DNA of 64,000 nt from UBA4742 sp963785815 (GTDB lineage: Bacteria; Actinomycetota; Acidimicrobiia; Acidimicrobiales; Acidimicrobilacustridaceae): contig CAWAWN010000003.1 of NCBI GenBank assembly GCA_963785815.1, positions 248,001-312,000 on the forward strand, in the 5' to 3' direction. The translations under genes were made by a program, and so were the position numbers. Position 1 is the stretch's first letter, and the number at the start of each line of letters is the position of its first letter. Of this stretch, positions 17,645 through 26,422 are shown piece after piece. Below the pieces are notes generated by a model. That model made no database searches and had not been told where the DNA came from. It worked only from the letters and a program-made list of their open reading frames with translations.

Positions 17645-19810
17645 GTGCGAGTGCGCTCGCGTTCCATCCGAGGCCACGCGGGCTCGCTCGCGGCGGCCGT
17701 GATCGTCCTCGCCTCGTTGGTCGCCGGGGCGGTCGTCGCCGCGGCACCACCGGCGTCGGCGTCGGCAACGGGGGTGTGCCCGACCGGCGCGACCCGCAAC
17801 GGCATCGACGTGAGCACCTACCAGGGTGCCGTCGACTGGACCCAGGTCAGGGCGGCGGGCATCACCTTCGCGTTCGCCAAGGCGACGGAGGGCAGCTCCA
17901 TCACCGACGACCAGTTCGCAGCCAACTTCGCCGGCATGAAGGCGGCTGGGGTGGCGCGGGGCGCCTACCTCTTCTTCCACCCGGACTCGGATCCGACGGC
18001 GCAGGCCGATCGGTTCCTGTCGACGCTGCAGCAGAACGGGTACGGACCGGGCGACCTGCCGCCCGCCATCGACGTCGAGACCCTCGACCACCAGACGCCC
18101 GCGGTGGCGGTCAGCCGGCTCCGCCAGCTCGTCTCGATCGTGCACAACGCGATCGGGGCGGCGCCGCTTATCTACACCGGTCCCTCGTTCTGGAACACCA
18201 CGCTCGGCGGCCCGACCGACTTCGCCAGCTCCGGGCTGTGGGTGGCGTACTGGACTCCTACTCCTACTACTATGTGTCCGACGCCCCCGAGCCCGACCTG
18301 GTCGACCTGGTCGTTCTGGCAGCACAGCTCGACGGGCAGCGTGGACGGCATCAGCGGCGCCGTCGACCTCGACACCTTCAACGGCTCCACGTTGCCGGCC
18401 TTCGCCGGGGCCGGCCCCCAGTTCACCGCCGCCTCGCCCCCGCCCGGCGCGCTGCCCGCCACGCCCTACGCCTACACCTTCGGGGCCATGGGCTTCCCCA
18501 CCCCGACCTTCGCGGTGGCCAGCGGCGCCCTGCCCGCGGGTCTGACCCTGGACGCCACCACCGGCGCGCTCACCGGCTCGCCCACCACCACCGGATCGGC
18601 CACGTTCACCATCCGGGCGTCCAACGGGATCGCGCCCGCGGCGACGACCGCGCCGATCACCATCACGGTGGCCACCAGCGACACCTTCCACCCGCTGTCT
18701 CCCGTGCGGATCCTCGACTCGCGGCCGGCGGGCCCCCAGGTCGGCCCCTACGGCACCCCGTGGGGGGCGGGCCAGAGCCGGGATGTGACCGTGGCCGGGA
18801 CGGCCGGGGTGCCGTCGGACGCGGACGCGGTGGTGTTGAACGTGACGGTGACCGACAGCACCACGTCGTCGTTCCTGTCGGTCTGGCCGGCCGGCGAATC
18901 CCGCCCGCTGGTGTCGAGCCTGAACTGGGCGGCGGGGCAGACCACGCCCAACGCCGTCACGGCCCGGGTGGGCGCCTCGGGCAAGGTCAGCATCTACAAC
19001 CTCAACGGCTCCGTGGACGTCATCGCCGATATCGTCGGCTACTACGATCAGGCCGCCGGCGACGCCTTCGCGCCGCTGTCTCCCGTGCGGATCCTCGACT
19101 CGCGGCCGGCGGGCCCCCAGGTCGGCCCCTACGGCACCCCGTGGGGGGCGGGCCAGAGCCGGGATGTGACCGTGGCCGGGACGGCCGGGGTGCCGTCGAA
19201 CGCGGATGCAGTGGTGTTGAACGTGACGGTGACCGACACGGCCGCCTCGTCGTACCTGTCGGTCTGGCCCGCGGGAGAGGCCCGGCCGCTGGTGTCGAGC
19301 CTGAACTGGACGCGGGGGCAGACCACCCCCAACGCCGTCACCGTCAAGGTGGGCGCCTCGGGCAAGGTCAGCATCTACAACCTCGGCGGCACCGTGGACG
19401 TCATCGTCGACGTCGTCGGCTACTTCACGACCGGCTCGGGAGACCTCTTCCACCCGCTCCCACCCTCGCGGATCCTGGACTCCCGCCCCGGTTCGCAGGT
19501 CGCCAGCTACGCCACACCCTGGGGAGCGGGCACCGCCCGGAGCCTGCAGCTGGCCGGGGCGGGAGGGCCGCTGCCCACGGCTCAGGCCGTCCTCATGAAC
19601 GTGACGGTCACGGACACGACCGCGTCGTCCTTCCTGTCGATCTGGCCCGCCGACGAGGCCCGGCCCCTGGTGTCGAGCCTCAACTGGGCGGCGGGGCAGA
19701 CCACCCCCAACGCCGTCACCGTCAAGGTGGGCGCCGCCGGCGACGACGACATCTACAACCTGACCGGCACCGTGGACGTCATCGCCGACCTCTCCGGCTG
19801 GTACAGCTGA
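17645..19810 (+). CDS. Secreted GH25 muramidase with Ig-like domain and three RILDSR surface repeats
   Basis: Protein of 721 residues; GTG 17645 follows a GGGAGGGAGGG ribosome site. A Sec signal ends around ASASA. The GH25 domain (about residues 53-250) has GIDVSTYQG, FAFAKATEG and AIDVETLD, the last holding the acidic catalytic pair. A putative Ig domain (about 256-341, ending TTGALTGSPTTTGSATFTI) follows, then three repeats of about 127 residues starting near 349, 476 and 602. It should cut the glycan strands of peptidoglycan while the repeats bind the cell surface. The first two repeats are identical over 126 bases (18692-18817 and 19073-19198), a recent duplication or conversion. Confidence 0.9.
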   Translation: MRVRSRSIRGHAGSLAAAVIVLASLVAGAVVAAAPPASASATGVCPTGATRNGIDVSTYQGAVDWTQVRAAGITFAFAKATEGSSITDDQFAANFAGMKAAGVARGAYLFFHPDSDPTAQADRFLSTLQQNGYGPGDLPPAIDVETLDHQTPAVAVSRLRQLVSIVHNAIGAAPLIYTGPSFWNTTLGGPTDFASSGLWVAYWTPTPTTMCPTPPSPTWSTWSFWQHSSTGSVDGISGAVDLDTFNGSTLPAFAGAGPQFTAASPPPGALPATPYAYTFGAMGFPTPTFAVASGALPAGLTLDATTGALTGSPTTTGSATFTIRASNGIAPAATTAPITITVATSDTFHPLSPVRILDSRPAGPQVGPYGTPWGAGQSRDVTVAGTAGVPSDADAVVLNVTVTDSTTSSFLSVWPAGESRPLVSSLNWAAGQTTPNAVTARVGASGKVSIYNLNGSVDVIADIVGYYDQAAGDAFAPLSPVRILDSRPAGPQVGPYGTPWGAGQSRDVTVAGTAGVPSNADAVVLNVTVTDTAASSYLSVWPAGEARPLVSSLNWTRGQTTPNAVTVKVGASGKVSIYNLGGTVDVIVDVVGYFTTGSGDLFHPLPPSRILDSRPGSQVASYATPWGAGTARSLQLAGAGGPLPTAQAVLMNVTVTDTTASSFLSIWPADEARPLVSSLNWAAGQTTPNAVTVKVGAAGDDDIYNLTGTVDVIADLSGWYS
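18692..19198 (+). repeat. Direct repeat inside the GH25 gene (126 identical bases, period 381)
   Basis: Bases 18692-18817 and 19073-19198 are identical and the match continues imperfectly beyond both. The period of 381 bases is exactly 127 codons, one surface repeat. It keeps the frame, so recombination between copies would add or remove whole repeats. Confidence 0.9.
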
Positions 19811-19909
19811 ACGACTCGCCAGCTCTCGGACCGCGCCGCGTCCCGGTTCCTGAGTCTTCCCTGAGCACCGGCTGAGTCTCGTTGGCCCTGCTGCCCCTAG
19901 GATCTGGTG

Positions 19910-21394
19910 ATGACTGGGGCGAGAGGGAAGGTGGTCCTCGCCGCGGTGGTGGCCATCGCCCTGTTGGCCTCGTGCAGCAGTGGTTCGAGCAGCGGCCGAG
20001 CCGAGGTGGGGGCGGTCCAGCACCTGAGCGGCAACCAGCTGCGCTACGGGGCCAGCCCGGTGCAGCACGGGCCGATCACCTACCAGCCCGACGTGGTGTT
20101 CCTGGGTGGGGGCGCCGACTCGGTGCACGCGGTGAGCGCCGACGGCTTGCTCTGGACCATCGACGGTCGGGCGGCGCGCGCCGCCGGGGTGGTCCCGGGC
20201 AAGATCCTGTTCGCCACCAGCCTGGGCGCGGGGCGGGTGCTCGGCGTCGATCAGGTCGGCTCCGACGAGCGGGTGGCGCTGGGGCCGGTGGCGCTCACCG
20301 ACATCATCGAGAAGGGGTCCTTCGCCACCACCGCGCCGGTGGCGCTCCACGGGTTCCATGCCTACGCCACACCCAGCCAGCCCGGTCTGGAGACCGCCAC
20401 CGACCCGGCCGGTGGCACCCGGGCCACCACCGACGCGGCGGGCTCGTGGACGGCGGCGCCGATCCGGTTGGTGGCGGCCACCACGCCGCCCTCGGTCCCC
20501 GCCTTGCCCCCGTTGCCGGCGCCCAGCGCCGACGTCCCCGACTCGCAGGTGGGCAACTGGAACCTGCAGTCGGTGTGCTGCACCTCGATCGGGGTGCACG
20601 TGGGCTACGACCACGGCGGCGCCCGGGTCCAGGGCACGGCGTCGATGGGGTTCCACCAGCCGGGCGTCACCTTCAGCGTCTCGATCGCGCGGGGCCATGT
20701 GCTGGATGCCTCGGCCCAGCTGCACGGCGCCGCCGAGCTCTCGTTCGGCATCTCGGCCGCGGTGCGGGCGTCGTCGGCCGACTTCCACGGCGGCCGGATC
20801 CAGGTGCCGGTCGACATCGCCATCCCCATCCCGGTGGCGGGCCTGCCGGTCACGGTGGGGATCCAGCAGATCTTCAGCGTGAGCCTTGGGCTCAGCGGGG
20901 AGGCGGCCCTGTCGACCTCGGGCAGCTACGCGCTGGGCGGCTCCCTGGGCTTCTCGGTGCACAACGGGGTGCCCGCGGTCGACACACCGACGCTCACCAC
21001 GACCAAGAGCGCGCTCGATTCGGTGCAGTCGCTGGCGGTGGCGCCCTCGGCGCTCACCTTCTCCTACGCGGTCAAGGTGTCCATCGGGGTGGGTCCACCG
21101 GGGCTCAGCGTGGGCATCTGGTACAAGGTGGCGGCCAGCCTGGGACTGGTCACCAGCGGTTCGCAGATCGACCAGCTCCAGGGCACCTCGCTGGTGACGT
21201 GCAAGCGCGTCACCTTGTCGGTGCAGGGCACCTTCGGGGTGGGCTATCGCATCCCCTCGTTGGTGGCCAGCGCCCTGAACCTGTTCATGCGCGCCGTGAT
21301 GAGCAAGCCGCCGTTACCCATCCAACCCGAGGGCGGCCCGTCGTGGGGACCGTCCTCGCTGTTCGACAAGAGCACCCCACCCTGTTCGAAGTAA
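19910..21394 (+). CDS. Lipoprotein of unknown function
   Basis: Protein of 494 residues. ATG 19910 is preferred over the GTG three bases earlier because AGGA lies 7 bases before it. A signal peptide ends in the lipobox LLASC, so the mature protein should be lipid-anchored outside the membrane. The rest is rich in Ser, Gly and Val with long beta-type stretches (GYDHGGARVQGTASMGF, ALGGSLGFSVHNGVP) and a Cys pair near VCCTS. I do not recognise a family. It is followed 20 bases later by a second lipoprotein gene, so the two are probably co-expressed. Confidence 0.75.
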   Translation: MTGARGKVVLAAVVAIALLASCSSGSSSGRAEVGAVQHLSGNQLRYGASPVQHGPITYQPDVVFLGGGADSVHAVSADGLLWTIDGRAARAAGVVPGKILFATSLGAGRVLGVDQVGSDERVALGPVALTDIIEKGSFATTAPVALHGFHAYATPSQPGLETATDPAGGTRATTDAAGSWTAAPIRLVAATTPPSVPALPPLPAPSADVPDSQVGNWNLQSVCCTSIGVHVGYDHGGARVQGTASMGFHQPGVTFSVSIARGHVLDASAQLHGAAELSFGISAAVRASSADFHGGRIQVPVDIAIPIPVAGLPVTVGIQQIFSVSLGLSGEAALSTSGSYALGGSLGFSVHNGVPAVDTPTLTTTKSALDSVQSLAVAPSALTFSYAVKVSIGVGPPGLSVGIWYKVAASLGLVTSGSQIDQLQGTSLVTCKRVTLSVQGTFGVGYRIPSLVASALNLFMRAVMSKPPLPIQPEGGPSWGPSSLFDKSTPPCSK

Positions 21395-21414
21395 GCCCTC
21401 ACCGAGGAGTTCTC

Positions 21415-21948
21415 ATGCCTGCCAAGTCGTCTCGTCGCCCGCTGCTCGTGGTGTCGTTGGGGGTGGCCGCGCTGGCCCTGGCCGCCTGCGCCAGCTCGAA
21501 GAAGGCCGCGGCCCCGCCGACGACCAAGGCCGCGGCGGCCACCACCACGACGGCCAAGACCGTGGCCGCGCCCGATCCGTGCACGCTGGTGACCCAGGCG
21601 CAGGGCCAGGCCATCGTCGGGGTGGCGCTGGGGGCCGGGGTGAAGTCGGGCTCGGACGGCGACACCATGTGCCAGTTCACCAGCTCGCCCGACGGTCCCA
21701 CCGCCCAGGTGGAGGTGTTCGTGGGCGACGGCGCCAAGAAGCAGCTCGACATCGACAAGGACTCGCTCCAGCACCCGTTCACCACCATCCCTGGCGTGGG
21801 TGATCAGACCTACCTGGAGGCGGGGAACGTGTTCGTGCACAAGGACGGGATCTGGGTCAGCGTGAACGTGGTGGCGCTCGACGCGCCGGACGACCAGGTG
21901 CAGACGGGGCTGACGAACCTGGCGTCCACCATCGCCGGGGAGATCTGA
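21415..21948 (+). CDS. DUF3558-like lipoprotein
   Basis: Protein of 177 residues with a GAGGAG ribosome site before ATG 21415. The lipobox is LALAAC; an Ala/Thr/Lys linker of about 30 residues leads to DPCTLVTQAQGQAIVG and a later MCQF, the two-Cys plan of DUF3558-type actinobacterial lipoproteins. Function in the family is not established. It lies in tandem with the preceding lipoprotein and ends just before a strong hairpin. Confidence 0.72.
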   Translation: MPAKSSRRPLLVVSLGVAALALAACASSKKAAAPPTTKAAAATTTTAKTVAAPDPCTLVTQAQGQAIVGVALGAGVKSGSDGDTMCQFTSSPDGPTAQVEVFVGDGAKKQLDIDKDSLQHPFTTIPGVGDQTYLEAGNVFVHKDGIWVSVNVVALDAPDDQVQTGLTNLASTIAGEI

Positions 21949-21951
21949 CCC

Positions 21952-22004
21952 GGGGCCGGCGCCCAGCCGCGCCTGCTCGGCCCCATCGAGCCGGCGCCGG
22001 CCCC
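21952..22004. terminator. Strong GC hairpin after the lipoprotein pair
   Basis: GGGGCCGGCGCC (21952-21963) pairs perfectly with GGCGCCGGCCCC (21993-22004) across a 29-base loop, starting 4 bases after the stop. There is no clear T-run, as is usual for hairpin terminators in very GC-rich actinobacteria. It can serve both strands, as the DinB gene converges from the right. Confidence 0.6.
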
Positions 22005-22108
22005 TTGCCCGCCGCCTCCCGTGGCGCCATCAGCCTGCCTCCCGGGCGTCTACCGACTCGGGGGTCAGCGCCTGGTTCAGCTCTTCGTGCGAGGGCGCGG
22101 CCCGGTGC

Positions 22109-22615
22109 TCAGGCCCCGAGCAGGCCTCGCACGTAGGCGGCCTGGCCGGCGTGCTGGATGTCGTCGTCGGCCACGCTGATCAGGCGCACGGCCAACGTCA
22201 CCGGCGGATCCCACCGGCGGTCGACGATCCGGTCCAGATCGGCGGCGGTGGTGGCGGCCAGGAAGGCCTTGGTCCGCGCCGCCACCGCGTCGTAGTACTC
22301 GACCAGCGCGTCGGGGCTCTCCGGTCGCACCGCTGCCACCTGCTCGGGCGTGTGCCCGTAGCCGTGGTCCTCGGCCTCGGCCACCATCCCGAAGCGGCCG
22401 GCCCAGTCGCCGGTCATCCACAGCTGGGGCTCGTCCATGAGCCCCGACACGTGGTGGTCCTGCACCCGGGTGAGGTGCCAGACCAGCCACGCCACCGGGT
22501 TGGTGCCCGGCGCCGGCGAGCGCAGCAGGTCCTCGACCGCCAACCCCTCGACCACGCCGTGGACGTGGCCGTCCACCCGCCCGAACAACTCGACCAGCAG
22601 CTCGCCGACCTCCAT
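22109..22615 (-). CDS. DinB / DUF664-type metalloprotein
   Basis: Protein of 168 residues from ATG 22615, which has GGGAGGGG just before it. A four-helix DinB fold is indicated by LLVELFGRVDGHVHGVVEGL, NPVAWLVWHLTRVQDHH and the C-terminal DDDIQHAGQAAYVRGLL. The His residues in VWHL and IQHAGQ are in the positions of the metal triad. Many actinobacterial relatives are thiol- (often mycothiol-) dependent enzymes, but the substrate here is unknown. Confidence 0.8.
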   Translation of the reverse strand: MEVGELLVELFGRVDGHVHGVVEGLAVEDLLRSPAPGTNPVAWLVWHLTRVQDHHVSGLMDEPQLWMTGDWAGRFGMVAEAEDHGYGHTPEQVAAVRPESPDALVEYYDAVAARTKAFLAATTAADLDRIVDRRWDPPVTLAVRLISVADDDIQHAGQAAYVRGLLGA

Positions 22616-22731
22616 GGCCCCTCCCGGTGCTCGACTCCGCGACCATGATGGCCGCGCCCGGCCCCACACGCTCGCCGAACACGCTCACGCGGTAGCGTCC
22701 TGGACGTCGACAGCCGCGGGAGGCGAAGGCG

Positions 22732-23043
22732 ATGAGCGATTTCGGCGCGTATCTCTTCATGGTGCTCGGTGTCCTGGCGTCGTTCGTGCTGCCAGCGCTG
22801 GTCGCCGCGGTCAAGCGAGCGTTTCCGGGGGAGGCGCCGACGGCGGCGAGCTTCGGATCGACGTTGCGGGCCCTCACGCCGTACCTCCTGGTGGTCCTCC
22901 TGGCACTGGTGGCGGCTGCCCTCCTGCTCGCCTTCTACCGCAGTGGCCATCCCACCGGGGCGATCCAGTGGTACACCGCGCTCCTGCTCGGCTTCGGGTG
23001 GTACGCGACCTTGGAGAAGGTGGTCAAAGATGTACGGAGCTGA
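22732..23043 (+). CDS. Small membrane protein of the subtilase cassette
   Basis: Protein of 103 residues from ATG 22732 with GGGAGGCGAAGG upstream. Three hydrophobic segments are visible: about 6-26, 48-69 and 79-95. No family recognised. Its last 14 bases overlap the start of the subtilase gene (ATG 23030), so the two are translated together. It may anchor or position the protease at the membrane; this is inference from linkage. Confidence 0.7.
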   Translation: MSDFGAYLFMVLGVLASFVLPALVAAVKRAFPGEAPTAASFGSTLRALTPYLLVVLLALVAAALLLAFYRSGHPTGAIQWYTALLLGFGWYATLEKVVKDVRS

Positions 23044-24358
23044 GCTGGACACCCCTCGCAGGCGACCCCTCGAGCGGGTCACACCCGTGCTGGGGCTCAA
23101 CCTGACGACGGGCCGCCTCGTGGTCAGCTTCCGCCCAGACTCCCGGAAGTATCTGAGCGAGGTGCTGGCCGAGCTCGACCTGCGTGCCAGCCAACCCACG
23201 AATGGCGACGGCGATGCCGACCTCGACCGGTTCGAGGGCGCCGACGCGCTGCACCTACCTCGCCTCGGCATCGCGGTCATCCAGGCCGAGCGAGTCGATG
23301 CACCACTCGAGCAGCAGCTGCTGCACCACCCCTGTGTGTCGCGGGTGTCTCCCGAGCAGGTCGTCGAAGCCACTGCCTGGCCGTCCTTCGGCGGAGGAGC
23401 CGTGCTCCGTCGTCCCTCCCGCTCGGCCGCCGGCTACGTCGGGAGCGGGCTCAGCCAGGTCGACGGCGGCCTCCATGCGGCCTGGACCTGGCGACAGGAC
23501 GATCCCTGGCATGAGGACGAGTTGACGTGGGGGCTGCAGTCAGTCGGGGTGGACGCCGCGTCCTCCGATGGATCAGGTGTCCGGGTGGCCGTGCTTGACG
23601 GCGGTGTCGACCGCTCGCACCCCGACCTGGCCGGACGGGTGGTCGAGGAGCGATCCTTCGTCCGCCATCCCGACGCGGGTCGACCCGACCTGACCCATGG
23701 CACCCACTGCGCGGGCATCATCGCGGGCGGGGCCACGCCGGTGCGCGGACCTCGCTACGGGGTGGCTCCGGGTGCGGAGATCCTTTCGGCGCGGGTGCTC
23801 GACAGCCGTCTGGTCGGGGTCGACGGCGACATCTTGGCGGGGATGGAGTGGGCGGTGACGGCCGGATGCGCGATCGCCTCGATCTCGGTGTCGGGCCGCA
23901 GCTCACGCCAAACACAAGGGGCGTTCGAGGACGCCGTGCAGAACGCCGTGGCCGAAGGCACGGTCGTGGTCGCCGCGGCCGGCAACAGCGCCTTTCGCCG
24001 GCTCGGGTGGCCTGGCCGCGTCGAGTATCCGGCTGGGTGTCCGTCGGCCATCGCGGTTGGCGCGGTCGATCGGCATCACCAGATTGGCCGGTTCTCACCC
24101 CGTTCCGGCCCGGCCGGAACGGTGACGTTGGTGGCGCCAGGGGTGGGGGTGCGCTCGGCCTGGCCGGGTCCCGACCTGACCCGGTCCTGCGACGGCACCA
24201 GCGCCGCCGCTCCATTCGTGGCTGGTGTCCTGGCCTGCCTGGTCGGCTCGACACCGGCCGTGGCTGCGGACGACCTCATCCAGGACCTGTTGGCCCGGGC
24301 CGTCCGGCCGCCGGCCGCGGATCGGCGCGACTTCGGCTATGGGATCCTCTCGTTGTGA
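23030..24358 (+). CDS. S8 subtilisin-like protease without signal peptide
   Basis: Protein of 442 residues. The catalytic triad is complete: D190 in VAVLDGGVDRSHPD, H223 in THGTHCAG and S391 in DGTSAAAPFVAG, with oxyanion N319 in AAAGNS. Residues 20-115 form a ferredoxin-like, inhibitor-I9-type prodomain (LTTGRLVVSF ... RLGIAVIQAE ... HPCVSRVSP). There is no N-terminal hydrophobic segment, so it should stay in the cytoplasm unless carried by its membrane partner. Conserved Cys in HCAG and RSCDGTS could make it redox-sensitive. It overlaps the small membrane protein upstream and is followed by an I9-like small protein. Confidence 0.9.
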   Translation: MYGAELDTPRRRPLERVTPVLGLNLTTGRLVVSFRPDSRKYLSEVLAELDLRASQPTNGDGDADLDRFEGADALHLPRLGIAVIQAERVDAPLEQQLLHHPCVSRVSPEQVVEATAWPSFGGGAVLRRPSRSAAGYVGSGLSQVDGGLHAAWTWRQDDPWHEDELTWGLQSVGVDAASSDGSGVRVAVLDGGVDRSHPDLAGRVVEERSFVRHPDAGRPDLTHGTHCAGIIAGGATPVRGPRYGVAPGAEILSARVLDSRLVGVDGDILAGMEWAVTAGCAIASISVSGRSSRQTQGAFEDAVQNAVAEGTVVVAAAGNSAFRRLGWPGRVEYPAGCPSAIAVGAVDRHHQIGRFSPRSGPAGTVTLVAPGVGVRSAWPGPDLTRSCDGTSAAAPFVAGVLACLVGSTPAVAADDLIQDLLARAVRPPAADRRDFGYGILSL

Positions 24359-24447
24359 GCCCGGCGCACAGCTCAGGAAGAGGCGGCGGACGACGATGAG
24401 CAGGTAGAGTGCAGTTCGCAGTACCCGTCCACGGGATCGCACACACC

Positions 24448-24708
24448 ATGGCACAGGTCATCAGCGTCAACATCTCGGTCGACGAGTCGAGCGACCTCGA
24501 TCGAACGGTGCGCGACCTCGAAGGGGCGGGGCTCACGGTCGACCGGGTGCTGCCCGGAGTGAGGATCGTGACCGGCACCGCCGATCGCAACGCCATCCCC
24601 ACCATGTTCGAGATCAACGGGGTGGCCCACCTCGATCGCGAGCAGAAGGTGCGGGTGGGCGGACCCTTCTCCTCGTTCACGCGTCGCATCCGGTCGGGTC
24701 GCAGCTAG
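24448..24708 (+). CDS. I9-like small protein, probable protease partner or inhibitor
   Basis: Protein of 86 residues from ATG 24448. The pattern of two beta-alpha-beta units (AQVISVNISVDE, DLDRTVRDLEGAGL, VDRVLPGVRIVTGT, IPTMFEINGVAHLDREQKVRV) matches free-standing relatives of the subtilisin propeptide/inhibitor I9 fold. Such small proteins are sometimes labelled ketohydroxyglutarate aldolase in databases; nothing here supports an aldolase. It lies 89 bases after the subtilase on the same strand and probably restrains or chaperones it. A TAGAGT box at about 24405 could give it its own promoter. Confidence 0.72.
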   Translation: MAQVISVNISVDESSDLDRTVRDLEGAGLTVDRVLPGVRIVTGTADRNAIPTMFEINGVAHLDREQKVRVGGPFSSFTRRIRSGRS

Positions 24709-24754
24709 AGGACCTCCTCGCGCGTCGTTTTCGTCCGCAGGTGCCGAAGGGCGG

Positions 24755-26308
24755 CTACGGCGTCACCGGGTGGGTCGTCGGGGTGTGGGTCGAGCCCAGG
24801 CGCAGGGCCAGCAGCTCGGGCGTGGGCTCGGCCCCACCCATCGGCCACACGATGGTGTCGCCCGCCACCGCCGGCCAGGCGTTGATGACGCCCGAGCCCT
24901 GGTGGGTCCAGACCGTCGACCCGTCCCGCCGTGACAGGGCCAGGATCTTGCCGTCCTGCAACGCGGTGAACACCAGGTCGCCCACCACCGTGGCCCCGCC
25001 CAGCGGGTCGCCGGGGACCTTCACGTCCCAGCGGGTCCGCCCGGTGGCCACGTCGATGGCCACCACCTCGCCGTCGTGCTGGCCCACGGTGCCGGCGAAC
25101 CCGGCGCTGTGGGCCGTGTAGGTCGTGGGCTCGTTCAGCAACGCGACGTACACCACCCCGTCGGCCGTGGCCGGTGGCGTCTCCACCCCGCCGAAGTCGC
25201 CGGGCAGCACCTGGATCGAGCCGGTCACGGTCTGCACCCGATCGTTCTGGTGCTGTCCGACCGAGGTCTTCCACAACGTCCGCCCCGACCGTGGGTCCAG
25301 TCCGTAGACCCAACCCTCCTTGCCGGTCCCGATCACGACGTCGCCCCGGCGGCTGGGCGCCACCAAGGTCAGTTGGTGATCCAGGTCGAACAGGTCGTGG
25401 GGCGTGGCCTGGCTGTACCAGCGCAGCTTCCCGGTCTCGGCATCGAGCGCCACGGTCGAGTCGGTGTAGAGGTCCGGGCCGGGGCGGCTGGTGCCGTTGG
25501 GGAAGTCGGTCGTTCCCGGGAAGGGCGCCGGGTTGCCGATGCCCCAGTACATCAGCCCGGTGTGCGTGTCGACGGCCGGTGGGTACCAGGCGCCCCCGCC
25601 CGAGTTGACCGACGGGTTGCCCCACAGGTCGGCGCCCTTGACGGTGTCGAACGTCCACGCCGTCGAGCCGTCGACCTCGTCGAGGGCGAACAGCTCGCCG
25701 GCATCGCCGCCGTGGTAGATGCCGGCCAGGCTGATCGGCACGGTCGAGCCGTACACCTTGCCCCGATAGGTCGTGGGCTGGATGGTGATGCCCAAGGTCG
25801 GCGTGGTGGTAACCGTGTGGCGCCACTCGACCTGCCCCGAGGCGGCGTCGAGGGCCACGACGTCGCTGCGCCCGGCCACCGCGTAGACCTTGCCTGCGTC
25901 GACGGCCACGCCGTCGGGCCCGATCATGGGCTGCCCGTCGTCGGACTGGTCGCTGGTCCAGTCGAGCTTCCCGGTGCGCAGGTCGAACTTGCGGACGTGG
26001 CCGGAGAGGTCCTCGACGTACACCGCCCCACCCACCACCACCGGGTTGGTCGAGGCGTTGCCGTAGGTGCCCTGGCCGGTGAGCGGCGCGGTCCACGCCA
26101 CCTGCACCCGTCCGACGGTGCGCGAGTCGATGGGTGAGCCCGGCGCCTGGCGGGTGTTGGCCAGGTCGCCGTCGGGCGCGGGCCACTCGGCGGCCGGTGG
26201 GTGCCCCCGCCCCGTGCCCGACGGCGCGGTCGCCGAGCCGCAGGCCGCGAGCACCAGCGCGGCGACGACCGACACCCCGAACCGCCCCCTGGTCCACACA
26301 CCGCGCAT
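24755..26308 (-). CDS. PQQ-type beta-propeller lipoprotein
   Basis: Protein of 517 residues from ATG 26308. A signal peptide ends with lipobox LVLAAC. The mature part has repeated PQQ-propeller blades, for example VVALDAASGQVEWRH, VALDAETGKLRWYS, VYGLDPRSGRTLWKT and VVAIDVATGRTRWDV. It resembles the large subunit of quinoprotein dehydrogenases, but I cannot see the cytochrome domain or a Cys-Cys disulfide of methanol dehydrogenases, so it may be a non-enzymatic propeller or bind a different cofactor. It is divergent from the anchored Ig-like protein at 26423. Confidence 0.82.
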   Translation of the reverse strand: MRGVWTRGRFGVSVVAALVLAACGSATAPSGTGRGHPPAAEWPAPDGDLANTRQAPGSPIDSRTVGRVQVAWTAPLTGQGTYGNASTNPVVVGGAVYVEDLSGHVRKFDLRTGKLDWTSDQSDDGQPMIGPDGVAVDAGKVYAVAGRSDVVALDAASGQVEWRHTVTTTPTLGITIQPTTYRGKVYGSTVPISLAGIYHGGDAGELFALDEVDGSTAWTFDTVKGADLWGNPSVNSGGGAWYPPAVDTHTGLMYWGIGNPAPFPGTTDFPNGTSRPGPDLYTDSTVALDAETGKLRWYSQATPHDLFDLDHQLTLVAPSRRGDVVIGTGKEGWVYGLDPRSGRTLWKTSVGQHQNDRVQTVTGSIQVLPGDFGGVETPPATADGVVYVALLNEPTTYTAHSAGFAGTVGQHDGEVVAIDVATGRTRWDVKVPGDPLGGATVVGDLVFTALQDGKILALSRRDGSTVWTHQGSGVINAWPAVAGDTIVWPMGGAEPTPELLALRLGSTHTPTTHPVTP

Positions 26309-26422
26309 CCTAGGAGACGAGCGGGCCGGCTCGGACCGTCCTCCGTCACGTCATGTGGCTTGTAACTTCGTCCCGCGGCGTCCGTCTCGTTGACCGACGA
26401 GGACCTGCGAGGAGCTGATCCG

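Noticed and set aside
17495..20962. A 1155-codon open frame on the minus strand
   Set aside because: It is the antisense of the GH25 gene and the lipoprotein gene and has the composition of a shadow frame with no domain.
24448..24708. Ketohydroxyglutarate aldolase label for the small protein
   Set aside because: At 86 residues with no aldolase Lys motif it cannot form a TIM barrel; the I9-like ferredoxin pattern fits better.
24755..26308. Methanol or alcohol dehydrogenase (XoxF-type) call
   Set aside because: The propeller repeats fit, but I do not see the adjacent Cys-Cys disulfide or a lanthanide-site Asp motif, and no cytochrome partner gene is near.
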